A DNA stretch of 64,000 nt from Paracoccaceae bacterium (GCA_002697345.1 NZVE01000061.1:22242-86241), one strand, 5' to 3'; positions 9,376 through 18,910 are shown, numbered from the stretch's first letter. Numbers and translations are program-made. The notes: generated by a model from the sequence alone, not told the origin.

Positions 9376-9727
9376 ATACCTAACTTAATTTTTAATTATT
9401 ATAATACTTATAAAATTAATAACATATACTGTTTTTTAACTCTCAACAATCACGATCAACGAAATTATTAACTACAAAACTTCAATCAATATAGATTTTA
9501 AGCTTTGGTTTGGTGACAGATTGGTGGTCAAGTTAAAGAGATTATAAAAAAGGTTTAATTGATATCTGCTAAAACACAGTTTTTCTTACAACGCTTAAAG
9601 ACATTACAATTTTAACTAAAATAAAAATACTTTTCACAATGTGTGACAATTTTTACCTTTTATTTTAAGTATTATAAGGTAGATAATTGTGTACATAAGC
9701 AGTTTTAAGTAAAAATATTTTTAAATC
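9376..9727. other. 352-bp AT-rich intergenic region between divergent trkH and folE2
   Basis: No credible coding frame, tRNA or strong hairpin is seen. The stretch is very AT-rich and must contain the promoters for trkH (leftward) and folE2 (rightward). I looked for a palindromic Zur operator near folE2, because FolE2 is a zinc-independent enzyme often under Zur control, but found no convincing site. Confidence 0.5.
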
Positions 9728-10846
9728 ATGCGAGGTATAGGGTTGACTGTTCACTCTCCAAAAATTGAATCTGTTCAAAGCACTGAAGATATTAAAGACT
9801 CTTTAAATGTATTGAAGAAAATTCAAAAACTATCCTCAAAGTTAGATCAATCAACTTCTGACTCCAATCTTTCTGATATACTAACTGAGATACAAACCCT
9901 TAGCTCAAAGAGTTTAAAGACTATCTATCCAAGTAACTTCATCCCAAATGAAGACTACCTAAAAACAATGCCGGATATTCAAAATGGCTCTGCTTCACTT
10001 ATCCGGGGTTCAAAACAAAGAATACAGCATGTTGGAATTTCAAACTTTCGTTTGCCAGTGAGCTTTAAAACTAAGAATTTGTCTTCGATCACATTAGAAA
10101 CATCGGTAACTGGCTCTGTTAGCTTAGAAGCTAATAAGAAGGGTGTAAACATGTCTCGGATAATGCGAAGCTTTTACAAAACATCTGAAGAAACGTTTAG
10201 TTTTGATGTGATTACAAAAGCTATTTCTCTTTACAAAAAAGATCTCGACAGCTTTGATGCCAGAATACAAATGAAGTTTTCTTTTCCAATAAAAATAACC
10301 AGCCTTCGTTCCAAACTTGAAGGATATCAGTATTACGACATAGCATTAGAAGTAGTTGATTTTGATGATATAACAAAGAGAATTATACATCTTGATTATG
10401 TTTATTCCTCGACCTGCCCTTGCTCATTAGAGCTAGCAGAACACGCTCGATCGAGTAGAAATCAACTAGCAACACCACATTCGCAAAGATCAGTTGCAAG
10501 GATTTCTGCCGAAATCAATCCAAACTTCTCAACTTTCTGGTTCGAAGACTTAGTAGAATTATGTAGAGAAGCAGTTCCCACTGAGACACAGGTAATGGTG
10601 AAGAGAGAGGACGAACAGGCATTTGCTGAGTTAAATGGCTCAAACCCAATTTTTGTTGAAGATGCTGTACGGTCGTTTGCTCAAAAACTAAGTGCGGAAC
10701 CCAGGATAAATGATTACAGAATTATCGCCAGTCATCAGGAAAGCTTGCACTCTCACGATGCTATTTCAGTTTTAACTGAAGGCAAAACTTTTAAACAGGA
10801 CAGCCTTGACCCGAACACGTTTAAAAGCCTTTTTCACATAGGTTAG
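9728..10846 (+). CDS. folE2: GTP cyclohydrolase FolE2
   Basis: 372 residues. Clear FolE2 blocks: IQHVGISNFRLPV, LETSVTGSVSLEA, the YSSTCPCSLELAEHAR metal-site region, TPHSQRSVARIS and ASHQESLHSHDA. It converts GTP to dihydroneopterin triphosphate, the first step of folate (and queuosine/biopterin) synthesis, with relaxed metal use compared with zinc-dependent FolE. The N-terminus is about ten residues longer than I expect and the ATG at 9728 lacks a ribosome site. A TTG at 9743 has GAGG at 9732-9735, 7 nt upstream, and may be the real start. Convergent with yciB. Confidence 0.95.
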   Translation: MRGIGLTVHSPKIESVQSTEDIKDSLNVLKKIQKLSSKLDQSTSDSNLSDILTEIQTLSSKSLKTIYPSNFIPNEDYLKTMPDIQNGSASLIRGSKQRIQHVGISNFRLPVSFKTKNLSSITLETSVTGSVSLEANKKGVNMSRIMRSFYKTSEETFSFDVITKAISLYKKDLDSFDARIQMKFSFPIKITSLRSKLEGYQYYDIALEVVDFDDITKRIIHLDYVYSSTCPCSLELAEHARSSRNQLATPHSQRSVARISAEINPNFSTFWFEDLVELCREAVPTETQVMVKREDEQAFAELNGSNPIFVEDAVRSFAQKLSAEPRINDYRIIASHQESLHSHDAISVLTEGKTFKQDSLDPNTFKSLFHIG

Positions 10847-10871
10847 ACAACTGAACTACTCTGATTGACGT

Positions 10872-11471
10872 CTATTTCTGTGAAGTCTTTCCATATTTTT
10901 GGATCAAGCTATTTTGTGCTACAAAGAAAATAAATACTGCTCCTGTAAGGCCAAAGGTTTTAAAATTAACCCAACTGTCTGTACTCATATTCCTCCATAT
11001 AAGCTCATTAAGTAAAGCTAAGCTTAAAAAGAAAATTGCCACTCGCTTTGTTAAAATCACCCACCCTATACGCTCTAACGGAAGCATGTCTTCCATTACA
11101 TATTCTAAATATGATTTTTTTCTTAATAAGCCAAAGCTCAAAATTCCTCCAAATAATAAATATATGATCGTAGGCTTCATTTTGAAAAAACGATCATCAT
11201 TAAACCAGATTGTTAAACCACCAAAAATTACAACCAAAAGAGCTGTAATAAGTTGCATTTTAGCTATCTTTCCGGATAAAATCCAAAGCACTAAAATCGA
11301 GAGAAGCAGTATTGGAATAAACACTCCTGTTGCTATTATAAACCCTTGGTAATCTACGCCAAAAATAGAAAAGACTTTGTCTTTAATCCTGCCATAAATA
11401 ATAAAAAATATGACTAAAGGTCCAAGCTCTAACAAAAACTTCAACACAGGGTTTACATCTCTTTTTTTCAT
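10872..11471 (-). CDS. yciB: Inner-membrane septation protein YciB/IspZ
   Basis: 199 residues with five or so membrane spans. Characteristic blocks are KFLLELGPLVIFFIIYGR near the N-terminus, WFNDDRFFKMKPTIIYLLFG in the middle and NELIWRNMSTDSWVNFKTFG near the end. The family is required for normal septation or envelope integrity in several proteobacteria, and its molecular activity is unclear. The gene abuts the EamA transporter without a gap and forms a three-gene run ftsY-EamA-yciB, an order common in Rhodobacterales. Confidence 0.93.
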   Translation of the reverse strand: MKKRDVNPVLKFLLELGPLVIFFIIYGRIKDKVFSIFGVDYQGFIIATGVFIPILLLSILVLWILSGKIAKMQLITALLVVIFGGLTIWFNDDRFFKMKPTIIYLLFGGILSFGLLRKKSYLEYVMEDMLPLERIGWVILTKRVAIFFLSLALLNELIWRNMSTDSWVNFKTFGLTGAVFIFFVAQNSLIQKYGKTSQK

Positions 11472-12374
11472 TTAAGCTCCTACTCCAACAACAATAGCAC
11501 CAATAGCGATTAGAGTTATAAGGCACAATCTTAATAACCCCACATTTTCATTTAAGAATAAAAATCCTATTAGAACGGCAAATATAATGGAGGTTTCCCT
11601 CATAACTGAAGCCTGACCAACATCATCTAATCTTGTTGCCAACATTATAGAGCCAAAGGAAAAATATGCTATGATACCTCCAATAATTCCTCGACCAACT
11701 AACCCAGAAAGATTTGGTTTTTCTGACACTAAACTCCAGCGCATATAAGCTATCAGGGGCATAAAGAAACCATCTAGCAGAAAGAGCCAAAAGATAAAAG
11801 TAAAGGGATTATATGTAGATCTAATCCCATATGTATCGTACGTGGTATATATTGCCACAAATAGCCCAGTTATCACTGCTAACATTAGTGCAAGACCTAA
11901 GGAAACTCTATCAATAACAACTGTCTTTAAATTATAGAACGCCAAACCAAAGATTCCAATTAGTAGAGAAATTAATCCTAATATCTGTATTAATGAAAAA
12001 ACCTCTCCAAAGATAAAAAATGCTGCAACAACTGTAAATACTGGTGATGTTCCTCGAACTATTGGGTAAACTACCGTGTAGGCACCTCGGCTATAGGTCC
12101 AAGCCTGTAAAACTTTATAAATAGAATGAATCACAAGTGCGATGAATAATATTGACCACATATGTGGTTCCGGGACTGGCACGACAAAAATTACAAATGG
12201 TAAGGCTATTAGGCCATAGCTTAAGTCCATGGCACCACGTGATAGCCAAGGATCATGCTTACCTTTTTGTAATGCTCCAAAAGTTGCGTGCAAAGCTGCA
12301 GCAGCTAAAGCTAAAAATATAGCAACCCAGTGACCTGCGTTAGTTCCTTCTAGTAATAAAAACTGTTCTATCAA
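11472..12374 (-). CDS. EamA/DMT family transporter
   Basis: 300 residues with about ten membrane segments in two EamA halves, the drug/metabolite-transporter layout (for example YSRGAYTVVYPIVRGTSPVF in the first half and ASVMRETSIIFAVLIGFLFL in the second). Such carriers export or import small metabolites in the inner membrane; specificity cannot be read from sequence. Its start overlaps the ftsY stop by 4 bp and yciB starts immediately after it, so it is translationally linked to both. Confidence 0.85.
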   Translation of the reverse strand: MIEQFLLLEGTNAGHWVAIFLALAAAALHATFGALQKGKHDPWLSRGAMDLSYGLIALPFVIFVVPVPEPHMWSILFIALVIHSIYKVLQAWTYSRGAYTVVYPIVRGTSPVFTVVAAFFIFGEVFSLIQILGLISLLIGIFGLAFYNLKTVVIDRVSLGLALMLAVITGLFVAIYTTYDTYGIRSTYNPFTFIFWLFLLDGFFMPLIAYMRWSLVSEKPNLSGLVGRGIIGGIIAYFSFGSIMLATRLDDVGQASVMRETSIIFAVLIGFLFLNENVGLLRLCLITLIAIGAIVVGVGA

Positions 12375-13552
12375 TTATCAGAGCCAGTTAGTGCTCGAGC
12401 AAAGTCTTTAGAGTCAAATGGTGCAAGATCATCAATCTGCTCACCAATTCCAATTGCGTGTACTGGTAGACCAAATTTATCTGCTAGAGCAACCAGAACT
12501 CCACCTTTTGCAGTTCCATCCAACTTAGTCATTATTAGTCCAGACACCTCTGAGATTTGACGAAAAACTTCTACCTGATTTAAAGCATTTTGACCCGTTG
12601 TAGCATCGAGAACTAATAACGTATTATGAGGTGCTGTCGGATCTTTCTTCTTAATAACTCGTACAATCTTTGCTAATTCTTCCATTAAATCAGAACGGTT
12701 TTGTAATCGCCCTGCTGTATCTATTAATAAAAGATCAGCTCCATCTTCTTCTGCTTTTGTCATAGCTTCAAAGGCCAACGAAGCAGGGTCAGAACCCTCT
12801 GGTGCAGTCAGCACTGGAACTTGTGCTCGATCACCCCATACTTGCAATTGTTCGACTGCCGCTGCCCTAAAGGTATCTCCAGCAGCTATAATTACTTTTT
12901 TGTTAGCCATTTTAAATTGGCTAGCTAATTTTCCAATAGTCGTAGTTTTACCAGATCCATTAACTCCAACCACTAAAACTACTTGTGGTCGCTTTGAAAA
13001 AATTGGCATCGGTTTAGCTACACTATCCATAATTTCAGCTATTTGATTGGCTAATAAGCCTTTAACCTCTTTGGTGGAAAGTCTCCTTCCCATATTACCT
13101 TCTGCTAAATTTGCCGTGACACGCACAGCTGTTTCCACACCCATATCTGATGCAATTAGAAGCTCTTCTAGAGCTTCCAACATTTCATCGTCTAATGCTC
13201 TTTTAATAATCTGGCTTTTATTTTTACTTCCAATAATTCTTTTAAAGAAATTTGTCTTTACTGGTTCTGAAACTTTCTCATGATCTAAAACCACTTTAGT
13301 AGATTTATTACTAGGATTTATCCCTTCCTGAAAATTGGACGTTGGCTCTGGTGCAACTTCAGGCTCAGGCGTTGGCTCCGATGCAACTTCAAGCTTAGGC
13401 GTTGGCTCTGATGCAACTTCATGCTCAGGCGTTGGCTCTGGTGCACCTTCAGGCTCTCCGAGACCTCCATCCTTAACAATATGATCTATACCTTCTTCCA
13501 GTTTTGAAGAAGATCTAAATAAACGATCTTTTAGCTTTTTAAAAAATGACAT
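12371..13552 (-). CDS. ftsY: Signal recognition particle receptor FtsY
   Basis: 393 residues. An acidic, proline-rich N-terminal A domain (about 1-95) precedes the NG GTPase domain. G1 VVGVNGSGKTTT, DTFRAAAVEQL, DTAGRL and TKLDGTAKGG are all intact. FtsY docks the SRP-ribosome complex at the membrane for co-translational insertion. The A domain contains four near-identical ten-residue units (EVASEPTP type) encoded by a 30-bp tandem repeat at 13341-13456. It heads the ftsY-EamA-yciB run; the 139 bp between it and xseA is AT-rich without a clear structure. Confidence 0.96.
   Translation of the reverse strand: MSFFKKLKDRLFRSSSKLEEGIDHIVKDGGLGEPEGAPEPTPEHEVASEPTPKLEVASEPTPEPEVAPEPTSNFQEGINPSNKSTKVVLDHEKVSEPVKTNFFKRIIGSKNKSQIIKRALDDEMLEALEELLIASDMGVETAVRVTANLAEGNMGRRLSTKEVKGLLANQIAEIMDSVAKPMPIFSKRPQVVLVVGVNGSGKTTTIGKLASQFKMANKKVIIAAGDTFRAAAVEQLQVWGDRAQVPVLTAPEGSDPASLAFEAMTKAEEDGADLLLIDTAGRLQNRSDLMEELAKIVRVIKKKDPTAPHNTLLVLDATTGQNALNQVEVFRQISEVSGLIMTKLDGTAKGGVLVALADKFGLPVHAIGIGEQIDDLAPFDSKDFARALTGSDN
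13341..13456 (-). repeat. ftsY: 30-bp in-frame tandem repeat inside ftsY
   Basis: Copies begin at 13341, 13371, 13401 and 13431, each opening GTTGGCTC on the plus strand, with only a few mismatches between them. The period of exactly ten codons keeps the frame and encodes the EPTP/EVASEPTP units of the FtsY A domain. Copy number is likely to vary between strains through slippage or unequal recombination. Confidence 0.9.
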
Positions 13553-13691
13553 TATCTACCAAAATTTCACAATTACATATGGAGTAGTACTTTGAGAGTG
13601 GAAGTAAAAGAGGTTATGCCTGATTAATTTCCAATATTAAACCGATCCTTTTTAAGCCTCTTAATAATTAAATATTTTTTTACATTTATTT

Positions 13692-15173
13692 TTATAACAA
13701 ATATTTTCCATCTTTGAACTCAATAACCATATCTTTCTTTTTTTTGATATTAAACTTTGAGGAGATAATTTTTTTATCAATCCAAACTACTGAATAACCA
13801 CGCTCTAAAGTTGTGTGATAACTCAAATTCATTAAAAGTTGACCTTGATACTTTAATCTCTTCGACTTTTCTTGCAATTCTATATTCGTAAGAAAGGATA
13901 ATTTCTTAGCCAAAGCTTCAAGTTTTTCTTCTGCACTCTCAAGATTTTTCTTTAGTTTCGCATTACTCAGCCGTACTCCAATACCATCAAAAGTACTCCT
14001 TTTCAATTTAACTTGGCTACCGATCAGCCTCCGAATTGATTGAAAATGATCATCAAATAAATTTTGTGCAATAGTCATTACATTCTTCAACAAATTTGAT
14101 CTTAGACCAGCCATAATTCTTTCACTGTTTAACCTTTTAGCTTGAATAGCGTAATTCAATGCTTTTGGCATACGTAAACTTATAGACTGTAGTTTATCTG
14201 AAGGGCTAGCTAACAAGTCCTCTGGACGATTTAGAAAACGAAGTAAATAAGTTAGTCTTTCTGCTTTAACTTCATGGAGTTTAGCTATCACATTGATTAA
14301 TCTTGCTTCCAAACTTCTTAGTTCTGCAAGTAAGTTCACTCTTACTGGAACCACAATTTCTGCTGCAGCGCTAGGCGTAGGAGCCCTTATATCTGACGCA
14401 TAATCTATCAAAGTAGTATCAGTTTCATGGCCAATTGCCGATATAATTGGGATACTGGAATTTGCCACTTCTCTTACTACAACTTCCTCATTGAAGCCCC
14501 ATAAATCTTCTATAGAGCCCCCCCCTCTAGCGATGATCAAGACGTCTGGTCGATAGCCCCCCTTGCTAACAGGAATGGCATTAAAGCCCCTTATTGCCTT
14601 AGAAACTTCAACTGCACATTTTTCGCCCTGCACGGTTACTGGCCAAACGACAACATTACTAGGGAAACGATCTCTCAATCGATGTAAAATATCGCTTAGA
14701 ACAGCTCCTTGGGGTGACGTAATTACTCCAATTAAATTAGGGATATAAGGAATTCGTTTTTTATTTTCTTTATTAAAAAAGCCTTCTTTTTGAAGAGTTT
14801 CTTTTCTCTTTTCAAGCATTGCCATTAATGCACCGATCCCTGCAACTTTGAGATCATCGACTATAAGTTGATACTTTGATTGACTTCCAAAACTAGTAAC
14901 TTTTCCTGTTGCCGTAACCTCAAGTCCCTCTTCTGGAACTATCGCCAAACCAGGTACTTGCCCTTTAAAAGTCACTGCTGCTAACACAGACTTTTCATCC
15001 TTAATATCATAGTATAAATGACCAGAGCGGGCAGTGAATACTCTTCCTATTTCGCCTCTTACACGAACTCTTGAAAATTCACTCTCTATTAAACTTTTTA
15101 TTGATGCTGAAATCTCAGAGACACCATATTCTGGAACATTCCTGCTCTTATCGTCTTCATCAATTAACTTCAT
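13692..15173 (-). CDS. xseA: Exodeoxyribonuclease VII large subunit
   Basis: 493 residues. N-terminal OB-fold (VRVRGEIGRVFTARSGHLYYDIKD), then the catalytic domain with IGVITSPQGAVLSDILHRL, IIARGGGSIEDLWGFNEE and SAIGHETDTTLIDYASD, and a long helical coiled-coil tail. With XseB it degrades single-stranded DNA bidirectionally into oligonucleotides. The small subunit gene is not in the window. It is divergent from purD, separated by 73 bp that should hold both promoters. Confidence 0.97.
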   Translation of the reverse strand: MKLIDEDDKSRNVPEYGVSEISASIKSLIESEFSRVRVRGEIGRVFTARSGHLYYDIKDEKSVLAAVTFKGQVPGLAIVPEEGLEVTATGKVTSFGSQSKYQLIVDDLKVAGIGALMAMLEKRKETLQKEGFFNKENKKRIPYIPNLIGVITSPQGAVLSDILHRLRDRFPSNVVVWPVTVQGEKCAVEVSKAIRGFNAIPVSKGGYRPDVLIIARGGGSIEDLWGFNEEVVVREVANSSIPIISAIGHETDTTLIDYASDIRAPTPSAAAEIVVPVRVNLLAELRSLEARLINVIAKLHEVKAERLTYLLRFLNRPEDLLASPSDKLQSISLRMPKALNYAIQAKRLNSERIMAGLRSNLLKNVMTIAQNLFDDHFQSIRRLIGSQVKLKRSTFDGIGVRLSNAKLKKNLESAEEKLEALAKKLSFLTNIELQEKSKRLKYQGQLLMNLSYHTTLERGYSVVWIDKKIISSKFNIKKKKDMVIEFKDGKYLL

Positions 15174-15246
15174 TTAGTTGGCTCTCTTGTTTTTTTCTAA
15201 TCGCCATCATAATAACTTTTATAAGGAAATTAAACTGGAACTTTAA

Positions 15247-16509
15247 ATGAATATATTAATTATAGGTTCAGGAGGAAGAGAGCACTCGTTGGCCTGGGCG
15301 ATAGCACAAAACCCTAAATGTGAAAACCTAATGGTTGCTCCTGGTAATCCAGGTATTGCTGAAATAGCAACATGTGTAGATATAGACGTCTATAATAATT
15401 CTCAAATACTAGAGTTCTCACAAAACAATAAAGTAGATCTAGTTATAATAGGTCCTGAAGGACCACTTGAAAATGGACTATCTGACCGACTAAGAAAAGG
15501 TGGAATAACGGTATTCGGATGCTCAAAGGAAGCAGCAAAATTAGAAAGTTCAAAAAAATTTACAAAAGATTTATGTAAAAAAATTGGTGCTCCCACGGCA
15601 AACTTTGAGTTTTTTAGCAGTGTAAAAAAGGCTAAAGAATATGTGGTAAAACACGGTGTACCGATTGTAATAAAGTTAGATGGTTTAGCAGCGGGCAAAG
15701 GGGTTATAGTCGCAATGGACCAAAAAACTGCTTTCAATGCTATTGATAGTTTTTTAGAAAAAAAAGAAACTGCGATACAAAATAAAATACTTATTGAGGA
15801 GTACTTAGAGGGTGAAGAAGCGTCTTTTTTTGTACTATCAGATGGAAAAAACTTACTACCCATTGGATCAGCACAAGACCACAAAACGGCTTACGATAAT
15901 GATCAAGGCCCTAATACTGGAGGAATGGGCGCATATTCTCCAGCCCCCGTATTAACTCAATCGATAATGGATCTAACCATAGAAAGTATAATAAAGCCCA
16001 CAATTAAAGAAATGTTTAATAGAGGCACACCTTACAAAGGCGTTATCTTTGCAGGCTTAATGATAAAAAATGGAATTCCAAAGCTTATAGAGTATAATGT
16101 TAGATTTGGAGATCCTGAGTGCCAAGCTTTAATGATACGACTAGGTCCACAGGTCTTAGATCTCATTGTAGCATGCTGCTCAACTAAGTTAGATAAAGCA
16201 AAAATAAACTGGGCCAAAGATCATTCTGTTACAATTGTTCTGGCGAACAAGGGATATCCTGGAAATTATAAAAACGGTTCAAAAATACGTTTTGTTGAAG
16301 AATTAAAGAATGATAGCCTCAACCAGATTTTTCATGCTGGAACCAAAAAACATAACTCCCACCTTATAGCAAATGGAGGTAGAGTTCTAAATATTACCGC
16401 ACGTGGAGATAGCCTTTTAGAAGCTCGTGATCGAGCATATAAAACTCTTAAAAAAATAAATTGGCCAGAAGGGTTTTATAGGTCAGACATCGGATGGCGA
16501 GCGCTTTAA
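15247..16509 (+). CDS. purD: Phosphoribosylamine--glycine ligase
   Basis: 420 residues, the family length. The N-terminal MNILIIGSGGREHSLAWA, the ATP-grasp core with KLDGLAAGKGV and the block DHKTAYDNDQGPNTGGMGAY are diagnostic, as is EYNVRFGDPECQ near the metal site. It joins glycine to phosphoribosylamine with ATP in de novo purine synthesis. No strong ribosome site precedes the ATG. It is monocistronic here, convergent with the ferredoxin gene 58 bp downstream. Confidence 0.97.
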   Translation: MNILIIGSGGREHSLAWAIAQNPKCENLMVAPGNPGIAEIATCVDIDVYNNSQILEFSQNNKVDLVIIGPEGPLENGLSDRLRKGGITVFGCSKEAAKLESSKKFTKDLCKKIGAPTANFEFFSSVKKAKEYVVKHGVPIVIKLDGLAAGKGVIVAMDQKTAFNAIDSFLEKKETAIQNKILIEEYLEGEEASFFVLSDGKNLLPIGSAQDHKTAYDNDQGPNTGGMGAYSPAPVLTQSIMDLTIESIIKPTIKEMFNRGTPYKGVIFAGLMIKNGIPKLIEYNVRFGDPECQALMIRLGPQVLDLIVACCSTKLDKAKINWAKDHSVTIVLANKGYPGNYKNGSKIRFVEELKNDSLNQIFHAGTKKHNSHLIANGGRVLNITARGDSLLEARDRAYKTLKKINWPEGFYRSDIGWRAL

Positions 16510-16567
16510 TGTGTATAATTCCCAGTCTAATCCAATTCTTTAAATACACTTTTAAGGAAAATTAACG

Positions 16568-16900
<333 letters not shown>

Positions 16901-17003
16901 TCATAAATAAAACCTAAGAGAAGGGAATAGTATAGACTATCAGGTTTTTCTAGACCAAGTTTTATATATTGTAAAAATAATTATTTGTTCTATCTTTGTT
17001 CTT

Positions 17004-17351
17004 ATGATTAAAACTAAAAATAATAGTATTTGGCCAAAGCCACCTTCGTGTATAGTGAATTGTCAACTGCAGGAGCCCCCAAACGGAACAACTATATCTG
17101 TGGCAGGGCTTGTGTTAGTTCGCCAACGCCCTGGAACAGCGAATGGCGTTGTGTTTATTACTCTAGAAGATGAGACAGGTACAGCTAATATAATTATTTG
17201 GAAGAACATATTTAAACAATATAGAAGAGCCATCATAGAGAGCCGGCTACTACGAGTAACAGGAACTATTCAACGCCAGGGAGATGTTAGTCATATTATT
17301 GCAAAGCATCTTGAAGATATATCTTACATGCTCGATGAAGTCTTAAATTAG
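17004..17351 (+). CDS. Stand-alone OB-fold protein resembling the DnaE2 C-terminus
   Basis: 115 residues. From about residue 25, PNGTTISVAGLVLVRQRPGT, GVVFITLEDETG, NIIIWKNIF, LLRVTGTIQRQGDVSHIIA and the final LEDISYML match, nearly motif for motif, the OB-fold at the extreme C-terminus of error-prone DNA polymerase DnaE2. No palm, PHP or finger sequence lies upstream, and imuA/imuB are absent nearby. It is either a decayed dnaE2 remnant or a free single-strand-binding OB protein. The tight conservation argues for function, while the ATG without a ribosome site argues for caution. Its 3' end forms a hairpin shared with degP. Confidence 0.7.
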   Translation: MIKTKNNSIWPKPPSCIVNCQLQEPPNGTTISVAGLVLVRQRPGTANGVVFITLEDETGTANIIIWKNIFKQYRRAIIESRLLRVTGTIQRQGDVSHIIAKHLEDISYMLDEVLN

Positions 17352-17370
17352 TATTCAGTTTAAGACTTCA
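17336..17370. terminator. 12-bp perfect inverted repeat between convergent OB gene and degP
   Basis: Arms 17336-17347 (TGAAGTCTTAAA) and 17359-17370 (TTTAAGACTTCA) pair perfectly around an 11-nt loop. The arms include the last codons of the OB gene on the plus strand and the last codon and stop of degP on the minus strand. It could act as a bidirectional terminator, although neither side has a long T run. Confidence 0.55.
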
Positions 17371-18795
17371 ATCCAGCCTTAAAGATAAAAAACGCAAGCG
17401 ATCTTCTGACTTTATAAGAAATAATAGTGATTTCTTTTTAGCACTTTTAGAGTCTTGAAGAAGTTTTTTAAAGATACTTAAAGATAGCAGCTTTTCTTGA
17501 GCTACCTCAACTATCAAATCACCTACTCTTATTCCTTTTTCATAAGCCTCACTATCTTTTAAAACATCTTTAACTATAAGCCCATCAACATCTTTACTAA
17601 AGTTAAACTCACCTCTCGAACTATCATTTAACACTGACAGGCTCATACCTAATATAAGCTCTACTACGGGGGCAGAAGGATTTTCATTTTTAGGAAAGGC
17701 TGTTGCCTCAGCTAACTCTCTTTGCCCTAAACGTACTTTAATAGTTATTTTCTTTCCTTTTCTGAGAAGTACTACATTTACAGTCTTATTTACAGCTGTT
17801 TTACCGACCACTCTGACCAACTCTTTAGTATTACTAACTTCAATTCCATCAAAAACTAAAATGACGTCACCCGACTTAATACCACCGTCTTTTGCGGGCC
17901 CCTCCGGAACTTCAGTGACGAGGATTCCATCAATTGATTCAATCCCAATTGCTTCTGCGATATCCTCAGTTAAATCTTGTATTCGTACGCCCAACCAACC
18001 GCGTCTGGTTCCTCCAAACTTTTTTAATTGCGTAATAACTGGCGAAACAACGTTTGAAGACATTGAGAACCCGATGCCAATAGAACCGCCATTCGGTGAT
18101 AATATAGCTGTATTAACTCCAATCACCTCCCCGGCTGTATTAAATAACGGTCCTCCAGAATTTCCTCTATTTATAGCAGCATCAGTTTGAATAAAATCGT
18201 CATAGGCACCAGCCAACTCTCTTTTCCTGGCTGATATAATACCTACAGACACAGAAAAACCTTGGCCTAAAGGGTTCCCAACAGCCATAACCCAATCTCC
18301 AACTCTACCAGAGTCGCTGTCACCGAATGACACAAACGGTAAAGGTATATCACTGTCAACCTTAAGAAGAGCAATATCAGTCTTTGGATCCAATCCAACT
18401 ACTTTTGCTTTAAGACGTCTTCCACTGAAAAATTCAATCTCGATTTCGTCAGCTTTGTCAATGACATGATTATTTGTTACGATATAACCATCCTCAGATA
18501 TAATGAAACCTGACCCCAAAGCTGATGAAGCTCTAGGTTTTCTATTTTGATCTCGTTCTAAAAAATCTTTAAATAGATCTTCGAAAGGTGAACCTTTTGG
18601 TACTACTGGCTTTTGCTCCCTAGAAATCTGTTCAATAACTGTAGAGGTAGTAATGTTTACAACGGATGGGCTAACAGTCTCTGCCAGGTCAGCGAAGCTT
18701 TTTGGCATTTCAGCAACTGAGTTGTGTGCACTAATTGTAATTAGTAGAAAAACTACAGATACAAATTTATATAATATCAAAGATTTTTGCTTCAT
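17368..18795 (-). CDS. degP: Periplasmic serine endoprotease DegP/Do
   Basis: About 475 residues. A signal peptide ending near SVAE precedes a trypsin-like domain with intact triad motifs: TNNHVI (His), TDIALLK (Asp) and GNSGGPL (Ser). Two PDZ domains follow (GWLGVRIQDL and a shorter, divergent second). It degrades or refolds damaged periplasmic proteins. I place the start at ATG 18795, which has GAGGA 5 nt upstream; the frame remains open to a TTG at 18813, which lacks such a site. It follows DUF2065 and hflC, an arrangement typical of alphaproteobacteria, after a 115-bp gap. Confidence 0.95.
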   Translation of the reverse strand: MKQKSLILYKFVSVVFLLITISAHNSVAEMPKSFADLAETVSPSVVNITTSTVIEQISREQKPVVPKGSPFEDLFKDFLERDQNRKPRASSALGSGFIISEDGYIVTNNHVIDKADEIEIEFFSGRRLKAKVVGLDPKTDIALLKVDSDIPLPFVSFGDSDSGRVGDWVMAVGNPLGQGFSVSVGIISARKRELAGAYDDFIQTDAAINRGNSGGPLFNTAGEVIGVNTAILSPNGGSIGIGFSMSSNVVSPVITQLKKFGGTRRGWLGVRIQDLTEDIAEAIGIESIDGILVTEVPEGPAKDGGIKSGDVILVFDGIEVSNTKELVRVVGKTAVNKTVNVVLLRKGKKITIKVRLGQRELAEATAFPKNENPSAPVVELILGMSLSVLNDSSRGEFNFSKDVDGLIVKDVLKDSEAYEKGIRVGDLIVEVAQEKLLSLSIFKKLLQDSKSAKKKSLLFLIKSEDRLRFLSLRLD

Positions 18796-18910
18796 TAAAT
18801 TCCTCATAAACAAGTATATTGAAAAAAAAGGATTGTGGTTCAGTACTTAATTAAGACTGTAAAAAGTTATATAAAAGACCTTAAGTTAAATATTACTATC
18901 GTATTAAATT

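Noticed and set aside
9640-9727. Zur operator upstream of folE2
   Set aside because: Short AT palindromes are present, but none has the expected symmetric Zur core; background base composition explains them.
13341-13456. CRISPR-like array of 30-bp units
   Set aside because: The units are contiguous with no spacers and stay in the FtsY reading frame.
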